DNA from: Desulforhopalus sp.
GTDB lineage: Bacteria; Desulfobacterota; Desulfobulbia; Desulfobulbales; Desulfocapsaceae
Assembly: GCA_013139415.1 (NCBI GenBank)
Contig: WTAT01000424.1
Span: 1-41,299 of the forward strand
DNA: 41,299 nt
Direction: 5' to 3'
A program made the translations under genes and the position numbers. Below are positions 34,032-41,299 of the stretch, piece after piece. The notes below the pieces were generated by a model. That model was not told where the DNA came from, searched no databases, and saw nothing but the letters and a program-made list of their open reading frames with translations. How positions within the stretch are numbered: position 1 is the stretch's first letter; each line of letters opens with the position of its first letter.

Positions 34032-34843
34032 AAAATTCGACATATCAGCAACTACTCCAGCACATCAAGGAAATGAAACATGTTGTGGTGGCCTTTTCGG
34101 GTGGCGTTGACAGCAGTTTGCTAACCTATGCTGCGCACGAGGCACTAGGCAACAACATGGTGGCAATTACAGTAAGAACACCTTACATTCCAGCCTGGGA
34201 AATTGAAGAGGCACGGCTGTTTGCCAGAAAATATAACCTTACTCACGAAATCATTGAGTCGGCAATCCCCGCCAACATTATCCAGAACCCTCCAGACAGG
34301 TGTTATCTTTGCAAAAAAGAAATTTTCAAAACAATCCAAAACCGTGCACAAGAGATAGACATCAGCACCATAATTGAGGGCTCCAACAAAGATGACCTGA
34401 GTGATTATCGTCCCGGAATGCGGGCTCTGGGGGAGCTGAACATCGCTAGTCCTCTGCTCCAGTTGGGCATCAATAAAGAAACCATCCGAACGCTCTCTCG
34501 GGAGGTTGGCCTTGGGACATGGGATAAGCCTGCCTATGCATGCCTGCTATCACGCATCCCATACCATACTGAAATTACGGCAACAGAACTTGAACGGATT
34601 TCAAAGGCAGAGATGGCACTTCGTGAACTGAACATCTACGGTTCAAGAGTAAGAAGCCATGGCGATATTGCCCGCATTGAAGTGCCCAAGGCAAACTTTA
34701 CCAAGCTTTTGAATACCGACTTACGAACTCGACTGATCGAAAAGATTAAAGCCTGTGGCTATGTCTTCGTGACCCTCGACCTGGAAGGGTATCAGACGGG
34801 GAGCCTGAACAAAACACTTACAATTGATAATCACCATGAATAA
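34028..34843 (+). CDS. larE: LarE-type ATP-dependent sulfur transferase of nickel-pincer cofactor synthesis
   Basis: The 271-residue PP-loop protein has SGGVDSS at 24-30. LarE adenylates the LarB product and donates sulfur. C172 (PAYACLLSR) corresponds to the sacrificial cysteine of Lactobacillus LarE. C92 and C95 (DRCYLCKKE) add the CxxC seen in LarE forms that instead bind a [4Fe-4S] cluster, so this one may be catalytic rather than self-sacrificing (family knowledge plus inference). larB overlaps its end by 8 nt; larC and larA are not in the window. Confidence 0.92.
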   Translation: MKNSTYQQLLQHIKEMKHVVVAFSGGVDSSLLTYAAHEALGNNMVAITVRTPYIPAWEIEEARLFARKYNLTHEIIESAIPANIIQNPPDRCYLCKKEIFKTIQNRAQEIDISTIIEGSNKDDLSDYRPGMRALGELNIASPLLQLGINKETIRTLSREVGLGTWDKPAYACLLSRIPYHTEITATELERISKAEMALRELNIYGSRVRSHGDIARIEVPKANFTKLLNTDLRTRLIEKIKACGYVFVTLDLEGYQTGSLNKTLTIDNHHE

Positions 34844-35603
34844 ATCGACAATCCAATACATTTTAGAAGCAATCGAAAAAGGAGAGATGAAGGCTGACGA
34901 TGCTTTGATCAAGTTGAAAGATTTGCCATTTACAGACATCGGTCACACTAAAATTGACAACCACCGATCATTGCGAAATGGCTACCCCGAAGTGATTTAC
35001 GGTGAGCACAAAACGGGGCAGCAAGTGGTTGATATTTTTCAGGCTATGCTCAAAAAGCAAAGCAACATTCTGGCAACCCGGGTAAGTGATGAGATGGTAG
35101 CCATGATCACCAAAATATGCCCCACAGTAACACACAATACGGTGGCCCGTACCCTCTTCTATGAGTATGAACCACTACCCGAAACTGCATCTGCCGTGGT
35201 CATTGTCACTGCCGGAACCGCCGATTTAGCCGTGGCTGAAGAGGCCAAGGTGACCGCCCAGGCCCTTGGCAACAAGGTTAACCTAATCTCTGATGTTGGC
35301 GTGGCTGGAATTCACCGGCTGTTTGCCTGTATTGATGACATTCGCAATGCGCGAGTCGTTATTGTGATAGCTGGAATGGAAGGTGCACTGGCTTCGGTAA
35401 TTGCGGGACTGGTAGAAATCCCTGTGATTGCTGTTCCCACCAGTGTTGGATATGGAGCCAGCTTTGGCGGCCTGTCGGCACTACTGGCCATGCTTACTTC
35501 ATGCGCCAACGGCGTAACAGTTGTAAACATCGACAATGGTTTTGGCGCAGCTTTTGCTGCCAGTCAGATAAATCATCTTAAGAATATCTTGACGGCGTCG
35601 TAG
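34836..35603 (+). CDS. larB: LarB-type nicotinate adenine dinucleotide carboxylase/hydrolase
   Basis: The 255-residue protein has a C-terminal PurE-like domain and C223 in LTSCANGVTVVNIDNGFGAA, the position of the covalent cysteine of LarB. It carboxylates the pyridine ring of NaAD, the first step toward the nickel-pincer nucleotide. ATG 34836 (overlapping the larE stop) is preferred to TTG 34824. A 15-bp palindrome starts 2 nt after the stop codon. Confidence 0.92.
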   Translation: MNKSTIQYILEAIEKGEMKADDALIKLKDLPFTDIGHTKIDNHRSLRNGYPEVIYGEHKTGQQVVDIFQAMLKKQSNILATRVSDEMVAMITKICPTVTHNTVARTLFYEYEPLPETASAVVIVTAGTADLAVAEEAKVTAQALGNKVNLISDVGVAGIHRLFACIDDIRNARVVIVIAGMEGALASVIAGLVEIPVIAVPTSVGYGASFGGLSALLAMLTSCANGVTVVNIDNGFGAAFAASQINHLKNILTAS

Positions 35604-35604
35604 A

Positions 35605-35726
35605 TAAGCGTAGACTTCGAAAACTCTTCATCCGAAGTCTACGCTTACCTGCCCAAACTCTTCGGAATTCCTAAAAAATAATGCTCGCAGGTAAGCGACC
35701 GGAGGAAGACTCCGATATCACACATA
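35605..35726. repeat. Palindrome (15-bp stem) and repeat words downstream of larB
   Basis: TAAGCGTAGACTTCG (35605-35619) pairs perfectly with CGAAGTCTACGCTTA (35633-35647). CAGGTAAGCGACCGGAGGAA, with GACTCCGA after it, repeats the words of the 310-529 copy. No T-run follows the stem, but it could act as a 3' stabiliser for larEB. Confidence 0.75.
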
Positions 35727-35790
35727 TGGCTGTGCTCATTTTTTCAAAATGCCTCGACTTGTGAGAAAATGCCTATTCTCGGATAACCTC

Positions 35791-36372
35791 CTAGACAATT
35801 TCCGTAATAATTTCTTTATCAACAAGTTCGAAAAAACATTTCGCACAGGCTTTAACATCGACCAGTGCATCATGCCCACCGGCGAAATCCCTGCCAAACA
35901 ACTTAATGTGTAGTTCAGAAAGAGTCGGCCACTTGTAGCCATACCTTCCCGGCAACTTACAAAAATCAGTTGAGCTCTCTTTAGTGCAAATACGAATTGG
36001 TTTATTAGTCGATTTTATGTTCTCTCGTATACATTCAGCCCCGAGCACAGGGTAATCATAGCTCATGTTATGAGCTACAAGGTATTTAGTCCCTTCTACT
36101 CGTTTAATAAAAGGCAATAACGCGTCTCGAATAGGGATACCCTTTTTTTCTGATTCTATTTGGTCAAAGCCGTTATCAATCCAAAATTTTTCCTTTGGAA
36201 TGCGCCACCCATCGGGTTTGATAAGATCCACCCTGCAATCAATCAAACGATTGCGCTCATCATAGAGTGCCCATGCAAGCTGAATGACTCGAGGCCAATT
36301 ATCGACTTTGGTCATTGGTGCATCATAATCTAGCGGTAAACCTGTCGTTTCTGTGTCGAATACTAAAAACAT
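35791..36372 (-). CDS. DEDDh 3'-5' exonuclease (DnaQ-like)
   Basis: The 193-residue single-domain exonuclease has Exo I FDTETTGLP, Exo II HNMSYDYPVLG and Exo III GGHDALVDVKA. It is similar in size to stand-alone DnaQ/epsilon-like nucleases. AAGGAG lies about 9 nt before the ATG. No polymerase or repair partner is adjacent, so the substrate is unknown. Confidence 0.9.
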   Translation of the reverse strand: MFLVFDTETTGLPLDYDAPMTKVDNWPRVIQLAWALYDERNRLIDCRVDLIKPDGWRIPKEKFWIDNGFDQIESEKKGIPIRDALLPFIKRVEGTKYLVAHNMSYDYPVLGAECIRENIKSTNKPIRICTKESSTDFCKLPGRYGYKWPTLSELHIKLFGRDFAGGHDALVDVKACAKCFFELVDKEIITEIV

Positions 36373-36467
36373 AAAAAATGGCTCCTTGGCCGAACAATAA
36401 ACTTATTAACCCGGGGGGCATTTACCTGTACGCCGCCGCACATCCTGCCATCTGGTATATGCAACTG

Positions 36468-36746
36468 TTATATGGTGTCCTCCTCATTTTCGTAAATTCC
36501 AGGGTAAAGTTCTTTGGCACATTCGGGACAAATACTGTGGCTGAATTCTGCCTCTGAATGGTCTCTAATATAACTCTCAATCTGATTATGGCGTTCTTCC
36601 TGGGTATTCAAAGGAGCACCCTGATGATAGATTGGCAGGAAAAGCAAAATACCGAACTGGTTGCCGGTTTCCTGTACCAAAGTAAGCCTGTCGGTTGCAG
36701 ATAATTTTCCAGTGTTGAATCCTTTTGTGATGGCACTTAGCCTCTC
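36468..36746 (-). pseudogene. Remnant of a CHASE-domain sensor gene with internal deletion
   Basis: Reading from just after a TAA at 36747-36749, the frame gives RLSAITKGFNTGKLSATDRL, then TLVQETGNQFGILLFLPIYH, the end of a CHASE ligand-binding domain. It jumps without a break to EERHNQIESYIRDHSEAEFS, then HSICPECAKELYP, the typical far C-terminus of PAS-sensor proteins. The whole kinase or cyclase middle part and the N-terminus are missing. An ATG inside (36680) leaves a 70-residue frame that is unlikely to work alone. The flanks 36373-36467 and 36747-36985 show no gene. Confidence 0.75.
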
Positions 36747-36856
36747 TTACCTCTCCCTGTTTACCATACATGATTATATGAGTCTGTTGATTTATGAGAA
36801 TTTTTGTTCGATATCAAGGCATGTGGAAAAAACAACCGGAGACATATAGTTGATAT

Positions 36857-36886
36857 CTCGGAGTCTCGTTCCTCGCTTACCGGAGG
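36857..36886. repeat. Short dispersed-repeat word
   Basis: CTCGGAGTCTCGTTCCTCGC followed by TTACCGGAGG resembles the TCGCTTACCTG/CTCGGAGTCT module of the copy at 310-529, read on the opposite strand. It lies between the CHASE remnant and the MFS gene. Confidence 0.5.
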
Positions 36887-36985
36887 ATTATTTTTTTCAC
36901 ATAACGCGGAGATCGGGCGAAAAGGCCGTAAATCAACGGGCTCATTATATAAGGTTCTGTCATGACCCAAAGAGACGCATACTAT

Positions 36986-38191
36986 TTAATTAAGTCGAGT
37001 CTCCAGGGGGCGTCCATTCTTGGCAATTTGCCTGAGAAACAACCAGGCCACCGGCGGTAACATTAGCGCAAAAGCATAGCTAAGCAGCAGAAAAGTCTGC
37101 TGAACACCAACCTTATCGGCAAGCATGCCGACCAGTGGGCCAGTGCAAACGAAACTGAGGCGGAAGACGAGTGACTGCAGGGAGAGAATTCCGGCACGAT
37201 TTGCGGAGGGAATCTCCTGTTGAGCGTGATTGAGCATCATCGGCCCCCGCAGACCGCGCATACAGGTCAGCAAGTAATAGAAAAGGAAGCCCCAGAGCCC
37301 ACCAACCAGTCCGAGCCCCAGATAGCCTGCGATGATCAACAGAATGAACAACACTACCATACGCCGGTCGCCCAGTTTCAGATGACTACGATAGCTGGCC
37401 AGGGCAAACAGGGCGACGCTCAGGTTGGCGACGGCCCAGATCGGTCCGAACCAGGCGAGTGGCACACCCCCGTCCTGCATGTAAGGCTGAATCAGCCAGA
37501 CCGGATAGAAAGAGGCTATTCCCATTATCAGGTTCAAAAGGATGGTGTAGCGTAGCCGCCGGTTCTCCACCAGCGCGTAGCTGGTCGACTGCCAGGCCTC
37601 AGCAAAATGGCTGGTCGGTGGTTTGTGTTTTCGCTGTGGCTCGACCAGGGTGCGGGTAAGCAACAAGGCAAGGATCCAGACGACCACCTGAATCAGGAAA
37701 GGGAGCAGCGGGGCTGCTGCATAGAGCAGACCGGCAAAGATCGCGCCGCAGGCTTCGCCGCACTGGCCGAGTCCGTTCATTCGCCCTTCGTAACGGGCGT
37801 ATTGCTGTTCTTTCCCCCCGACCTTCAGGCTTTCGTAAAGCAGGGCATTGTCAGAGCCACTGATAAAGGAGAAGGAAATCCCGAGTATAATCTCAGCAAC
37901 CAGTACCTGACTGAAGGAATCCGCAAAGGAATAAAGCCCCCAGCCGATAATTCCCAGCAGGGAGGCAAAATTGAGGGCGGCACGGTAACCAATCCTATCG
38001 CTCAGATAGCCCGAAGGGTACTCCATAATCGCCATGGCGATGGAGTAGACCCCTTGCAACAGCAAGATCTGCGTTAGGCTCAAGCCGATCTGGTCCTTCC
38101 AGAACAGAGTAATGATCGCCATCGGAAACAGACTCATCTTCAGGAAGGAGAAAAGGTAAAGTTTCTTTATATTTGAGTGAACATTGGTCAT
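36986..38191 (-). CDS. Major facilitator superfamily transporter
   Basis: The 401-residue protein has 12 predicted helices. The MFS loop 2-3 motif is SGYLSDRIGYR, with a weaker partner VGMLADKVGV after helix 8. The substrate is unknown. The coding sequence is visibly richer in G and C than its neighbours (for example 37540-37860), which suggests recent transfer. A small zinc-ribbon gene ends 42 nt upstream on the same strand. Confidence 0.88.
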   Translation of the reverse strand: MTNVHSNIKKLYLFSFLKMSLFPMAIITLFWKDQIGLSLTQILLLQGVYSIAMAIMEYPSGYLSDRIGYRAALNFASLLGIIGWGLYSFADSFSQVLVAEIILGISFSFISGSDNALLYESLKVGGKEQQYARYEGRMNGLGQCGEACGAIFAGLLYAAAPLLPFLIQVVVWILALLLTRTLVEPQRKHKPPTSHFAEAWQSTSYALVENRRLRYTILLNLIMGIASFYPVWLIQPYMQDGGVPLAWFGPIWAVANLSVALFALASYRSHLKLGDRRMVVLFILLIIAGYLGLGLVGGLWGFLFYYLLTCMRGLRGPMMLNHAQQEIPSANRAGILSLQSLVFRLSFVCTGPLVGMLADKVGVQQTFLLLSYAFALMLPPVAWLFLRQIAKNGRPLETRLN

Positions 38192-38233
38192 GGACGGCAG
38201 AATAGCCTGCTTTTTGATTTCTGTCGCCTGTCT

Positions 38234-38392
38234 TCAGTGATCTTTTTCATCGTCCGGAAAAACTGATAACACTGGAGCTTCATTTCCACGAGAGCAGAAG
38301 AGATTCCGGCATGCCTGACAGTGCCTCGGCCAGGATTCTGCATCGGAATATTTGCTTCCACAATACGAACAACAGGAATGAATTTTCGGCAT
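38234..38392 (-). CDS. Small zinc-ribbon protein or fragment (NUDIX-type N-terminal ribbon)
   Basis: The 52-residue frame has AAGGA before the ATG. It reads MPKIHSCCSYCGSKYSDAES, then WPRHCQACRNLFC; the CxxC-x13-CxxC and WPRxCxxC words resemble the zinc ribbon that precedes some NUDIX hydrolase domains. The NUDIX part is absent: the protein ends DDEKDH and the MFS gene follows. It is either a truncated gene or a stand-alone ribbon. A longer overlapping frame on the same strand (38280-38558) is not supported. Confidence 0.55.
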   Translation of the reverse strand: MPKIHSCCSYCGSKYSDAESWPRHCQACRNLFCSRGNEAPVLSVFPDDEKDH

Positions 38393-38421
38393 AAAAATCC
38401 TTCTTAACCTGAGGGTGCTTA

Positions 38422-38451
38422 CTATAGCGAATATAGCTATAGCGAATATAG
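38422..38451. repeat. Two tandem copies of a 15-bp unit
   Basis: CTATAGCGAATATAG occurs twice back to back. The unit is near-palindromic (CTATA/TATAG) and lies 30 nt upstream of the zinc-ribbon start, so it could be an operator or promoter part for that gene and the MFS gene. Confidence 0.7.
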
Positions 38452-38656
38452 CGGAAAGTAGATTCCTGTTTATGCAAGAACCAAAGGATCAAACTCAATT
38501 GTCTTTCTGCCGCTCTTGCAAAACTCACTCCCCAGCACCAAGAATGCGTTGGGCGCAACTCCCTCTTCGTCCACCATCTGAGTCTGAATTTCGTCCCGAA
38601 ACAGCGATCTATCCACAGCCTGCAATTGTTTAGCTGTTGCCCCTGAACCTGACACT

Positions 38657-38690
38657 AAATAATACACCGGTGAAATACGGTGCATTATTT
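38657..38690. terminator. 13-bp hairpin downstream of the M15 peptidase gene
   Basis: AAATAATACACCG (38657-38669) pairs with CGGTGCATTATTT (38678-38690) apart from one A/C mismatch. It ends the - strand peptidase transcript; on that strand an A/T-rich arm follows. A 71-codon frame at 38470-38685 begins inside this stem and is not called. The remainder of 38192-38729 holds only the elements listed. Confidence 0.6.
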
Positions 38691-38729
38691 TGTCGAGGTT
38701 ACTTGTCTTGCCACCAGAGTTCTGTATAA

Positions 38730-39200
38730 TTAAGCAATTAACCCTTCACTGTATTTTCGATTGCTGTAGGTTAGTGCGACCGAGCGATTTGTTGCCCCTG
38801 AATCCTTGAGGCTGACGTGCACCCATCCTGAGGTAGGCTCGCCTTGCCGATAACATTCCAGAATAACTTGATCAAAATCCAGATTATCCCTTATCCATAC
38901 AGATAAATCATAATTACTTACCCCTGCAACCTCTATATCAACAGCCTCAGCCAGACAATGTTGTGATTTCTTTGCACCGCCTATTTCTTTATTCAATTCA
39001 GGGCTCCGGTACCCGCTATTGGGTCTGAATGGCACCCCATAATGTTTACGAACCGGTTCCAACAATTTTTCACAGATGCGCTTCAGCTTAGGAATTAAAT
39101 CCTGCGGCGGAGTATTATCTATGCCCTTTCTCTCAGCCATTTCCGACCGTATGAGTTCTCCAAAAGTAAAATGTTCGGAAAGTTTTTCATTTCTATCCAT
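38730..39200 (-). CDS. M15-family peptidase (phage-endolysin-like D,D- or L,D-peptidase domain)
   Basis: The 156-residue protein has no signal peptide. It starts EHFTFGELIRSE and has the metal site motifs SGYRSPELN, SQHCLAEAVDIEV and GWVHVSL, as in Peptidase_M15_3 proteins. These are frequent in prophages, where they cut cell-wall peptides. No holin or phage gene is adjacent, so this is an orphan. AGGAGAT precedes the ATG. Confidence 0.85.
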   Translation of the reverse strand: MDRNEKLSEHFTFGELIRSEMAERKGIDNTPPQDLIPKLKRICEKLLEPVRKHYGVPFRPNSGYRSPELNKEIGGAKKSQHCLAEAVDIEVAGVSNYDLSVWIRDNLDFDQVILECYRQGEPTSGWVHVSLKDSGATNRSVALTYSNRKYSEGLIA

Positions 39201-39210
39201 ATTTTATCTC

Positions 39211-39361
39211 CTAACCCCGGTAAACGGGAAAATAAGCCAGGACTCAGCTCAGTACCCCCTTGAGGGGTATAAGTGCCTTGGTGGTCACTTAAAGTTTCTA
39301 ATTTCAATACACTCTCCATATTTCTTGTTTTTTATGACAGGAAATCTGGAGTAAGTCACTA
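39211..39361 (+). repeat. Full dispersed modular repeat
   Basis: CTAACCCCGGTAAACGGG leads (module A), then GTACCCCCTTGAGGGG, TATAAGTGCCTTGGTGG, and finally GGAAATCTGGAGTAAGTCAC, TA. The last 109 bp match the gspD-gspE copy almost throughout. It lies just upstream of the peptidase gene start. The rest of the gap (39362-39731) shows no supported gene. Confidence 0.85.
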
Positions 39362-39731
39362 AAAAATCATTCATCTTTTACACAATGCCAATCATGCACT
39401 GTGTTGTTAATTTCGGCTGAATAACATAAGGCACCCAAAAAAGGGTCACAATACCTGCCACTCGTTAGTGGTACTTTGAAAAATTTGACCATAACGTAAA
39501 TCTAGGAAGAAAAAGCAATTTTTCAAGGTGGTCTTTATTCTTGTGGCTCAGTAGCACTGCGATCATATATTTTTTGTGTAAATCGCTGGTAAACTGGGTG
39601 GACGGGACCGTTACGGACATGGAAAAGTTGGAATGGAGTATTTTTCTTTCCACTCTAGCATGGAGCAGGAGTGTGGGATTTGTAGTTTGCCCAACAAAAA
39701 CTCTACAAACCCCGTATATTCTTTTAAAAAA

Positions 39732-40913
39732 TTACATTCCTTCAACGATTAATGCTGTTCCAAGACCACCACCAATGCACAAGGTCGCGAGACCATATCG
39801 ACCATTGCGGCGCTTGAGTTCATGCAATAAAGTTGTGGCTATTCGAGCACCTGATGCGCCAATGGGATGTCCTAAAGCAATGGCACCACCATTAACATTT
39901 GTTTTTTCCGGATCAAGTTCCAGATCTTTCATAACAGCCAGAGCCTGAGCAGCAAAAGCTTCGTTAGCTTCAACCAGATCAAGATCTTTTACGGTCAGAC
40001 CAGCTTTTTCCAGAGTCTTCCGTGACGATGGCACCGGACCATATCCCATGATTGCAGGGTCTAGACCAGCAGAGCCATAGGAGACGATACGTGCTAACGG
40101 CTTGACACCCAATTCTTTTGCCTTGTCAGCGGACATAACAATCAACATCGCTGCTGCATCATTGAGTCCGGAAGCATTACCCGCAGTTACCGTGCCATCT
40201 TTTTTGAAGGCTGGACGCAGTTTGGCCATACCTTCGATGGTCGCACCAAAACGAGGAAATTCGTCCGTATCAACTACCTTGGGTTCCCCCTTTCTTTGTG
40301 GAATTTTTACGGGAACGATTTCGTCACTCATACGACCTGCACGAATTGCTGCTTCAGCTTTCTGCTGACTGCCAAGAGCAAACTGATCCTGAGCTTCACG
40401 GGTGATTCCCCACTTCTCTGCGACGTTTTCAGCGGTAATACCCATGTGGTAATCGTTGTACGCATCCCAGAGACCATCTTGGATCATCGAATCCACCAGG
40501 GCCCCATTTCCCATTCGATACCCGTAACGAGCCTTTTCAAGCAGGAATGGAGCCTTGCTCATATTTTCAGTACCACCTGCCAGAACCACTTCGGCATCAC
40601 CTGCTTTGATAACCTGAGCTGCAAGGCTGATGGCCCGCAAGCCTGATCCACAAACTTTATTGATGGTAAGACAACTGGTTTCTATAGGTAATCCAGCTCT
40701 GATTGCCACTTGACGGGCAATATTTTGTCCCAGGCCAGCTGAGAGCACATTACCTATAATTGCTTCATCAATAACTGACGAATCTATGCCCGCCCGCTCA
40801 ATCGCAGCCTCTGCTGCAATTCTACCAAGTTCAACGGCATCAATACCTGCAAGGGATCCGCCAAAACTGCCGGTTGGCGTTCTGGCGGCACTAGCTATGA
40901 CTATTTCACGCAT
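39732..40913 (-). CDS. Acetyl-CoA C-acetyltransferase (thiolase)
   Basis: The 393-residue protein is the usual length for biosynthetic or degradative acetoacetyl-CoA thiolase. The active-site Cys is C88 ([12 protein letters not shown]), with [10 protein letters not shown] and the second Cys in [12 protein letters not shown]. It condenses or cleaves acetoacetyl-CoA. GGAGT lies before the ATG. No other beta-oxidation gene is in the window, so direction and pathway are open. Confidence 0.95.
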   Translation of the reverse strand: MREIVIASAARTPTGSFGGSLAGIDAVELGRIAAEAAIERAGIDSSVIDEAIIGNVLSAGLGQNIARQVAIRAGLPIETSCLTINKVCGSGLRAISLAAQVIKAGDAEVVLAGGTENMSKAPFLLEKARYGYRMGNGALVDSMIQDGLWDAYNDYHMGITAENVAEKWGITREAQDQFALGSQQKAEAAIRAGRMSDEIVPVKIPQRKGEPKVVDTDEFPRFGATIEGMAKLRPAFKKDGTVTAGNASGLNDAAAMLIVMSADKAKELGVKPLARIVSYGSAGLDPAIMGYGPVPSSRKTLEKAGLTVKDLDLVEANEAFAAQALAVMKDLELDPEKTNVNGGAIALGHPIGASGARIATTLLHELKRRNGRYGLATLCIGGGLGTALIVEGM

Positions 40914-40987
40914 GTTTTTTTACTCCTTAATCGATTTTTGATTGTTTGCAGTGCAGGAACCCAATTCCTCCACCATAGGTTTATTAC

Positions 40988-41209
40988 TCAACTAGTTCCA
41001 TATTTGCAATTACGGTCTGGGACATCCTTCAAATTGTCTTCGTCAATTTCAGCAACCAGTCGGAAAAAAAAGACCTCCCCCATGTACCAACGGACGAGGT
41101 AACGCATGATTTTTACACGCTTGCCCACTACTTTGGCAATGTCTGCTTCCACACCGCCAAGGCGAAACCGTCCCTGATTAATTTTTCGCGCCTGTAGCCG
41201 ATGGCCCAA
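40988..41209 (-). CDS. Unrecognised small protein, 5' end uncertain
   Basis: The frame QGRFRLGGVEADIAKVVGKR, then VKIMRYLVRWYMGEVFFFRL is coding-like, but its only upstream start is TTG 41209. A different frame beginning GTG 41229 reads MNKILIVWAIG, a natural-looking protein start, and would join this frame by a single-base shift near 41200. Either the gene is frameshifted or the two are unrelated. No family is recognised. Positions 41230-41299 show nothing else. Confidence 0.4.
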   Translation of the reverse strand: MGHRLQARKINQGRFRLGGVEADIAKVVGKRVKIMRYLVRWYMGEVFFFRLVAEIDEDNLKDVPDRNCKYGTS

Positions 41210-41299
41210 ACAATAAGAATTTTATTCACCAAATCAGCCTGTTAATGAAGTAGTTCAAGTCTGATCATACACTAAAAAGATAAATCGACTGTTCGTTAG

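Noticed and set aside
38470-38685. 71-codon frame on the - strand
   Set aside because: It starts inside a hairpin, has no ribosome site or recognisable family, and overlaps other short frames.
39465-39653. 62-codon - strand frame in the gap after the thiolase
   Set aside because: Low-complexity composition, no ribosome site, no recognisable motif.
39541-39948. 135-codon + strand frame running into the thiolase gene
   Set aside because: Its second half is the antisense of the conserved thiolase C-terminus and its first half shows no family signal.

Overview
The window reads as chromosomal DNA of an anaerobic Desulfobacterota-type bacterium, probably related to the Desulfobulbales. This is inference: it rests on the c7-type multiheme cytochromes paired with NrfD and ferredoxin subunits, the sigma-54 response regulator, the type II secretion gene order, the larE/larB pair and the moderate-to-low GC content. 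No rRNA, tRNA or CRISPR array was seen.

Region 1 (about 0.5-7.7 kb, + strand) is the most unusual part. A soluble PAS histidine kinase and a sigma-54 response regulator are followed by a large nested palindrome and a near-consensus -24/-12 promoter. That promoter drives three paralogous genes for single-span membrane peptides of 68-72 residues, closed by a strong terminator. Next come an FtsH-type protease with a cysteine-rich tail and, 3 nt later, a two-span membrane sensor whose HisKA-like end resembles that of the upstream kinase. Its phosphoacceptor His is replaced by Asn and it has no ATPase domain. I read this as a membrane signalling or proteostasis circuit that I cannot match to a described system.

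Region 2 (7.8-18.4 kb) holds two paralogous respiratory modules, each with a periplasmic cytochrome, an NrfD-like quinone-site membrane subunit and a Tat-exported four-cluster ferredoxin. One is on the + strand (nonaheme cytochrome) and one on the - strand (triheme cytochrome). Neither has a molybdopterin subunit, so they look like quinone/cytochrome electron conduits. Between them lie a SpoIIE-type phosphatase preceded by an in-frame TGA, an exported nickel superoxide dismutase, a frameshifted FadR-type regulator, and a queuosine-precursor transporter under a preQ1-I riboswitch.

Region 3 (19.4-33.8 kb) is a type II secretion system. On the - strand the order is gspF-G-H-I-J-K-L-M-N-C-D-E, with divergent gspA-gspB on the + strand. 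A 108-bp repeat lies between gspD and gspE, and another lies inside the 5' end of gspI.

Region 4 (34-41.3 kb) is more mosaic: larE-larB for the nickel-pincer cofactor, a DEDDh exonuclease, a broken CHASE-domain gene, a GC-rich MFS transporter beside a zinc-ribbon fragment, an M15 peptidase, a thiolase and a partly readable small gene at the right edge.

A modular family of dispersed palindromic repeats is scattered through the window. It lies mostly between genes, and in at least two places it overlaps gene starts.
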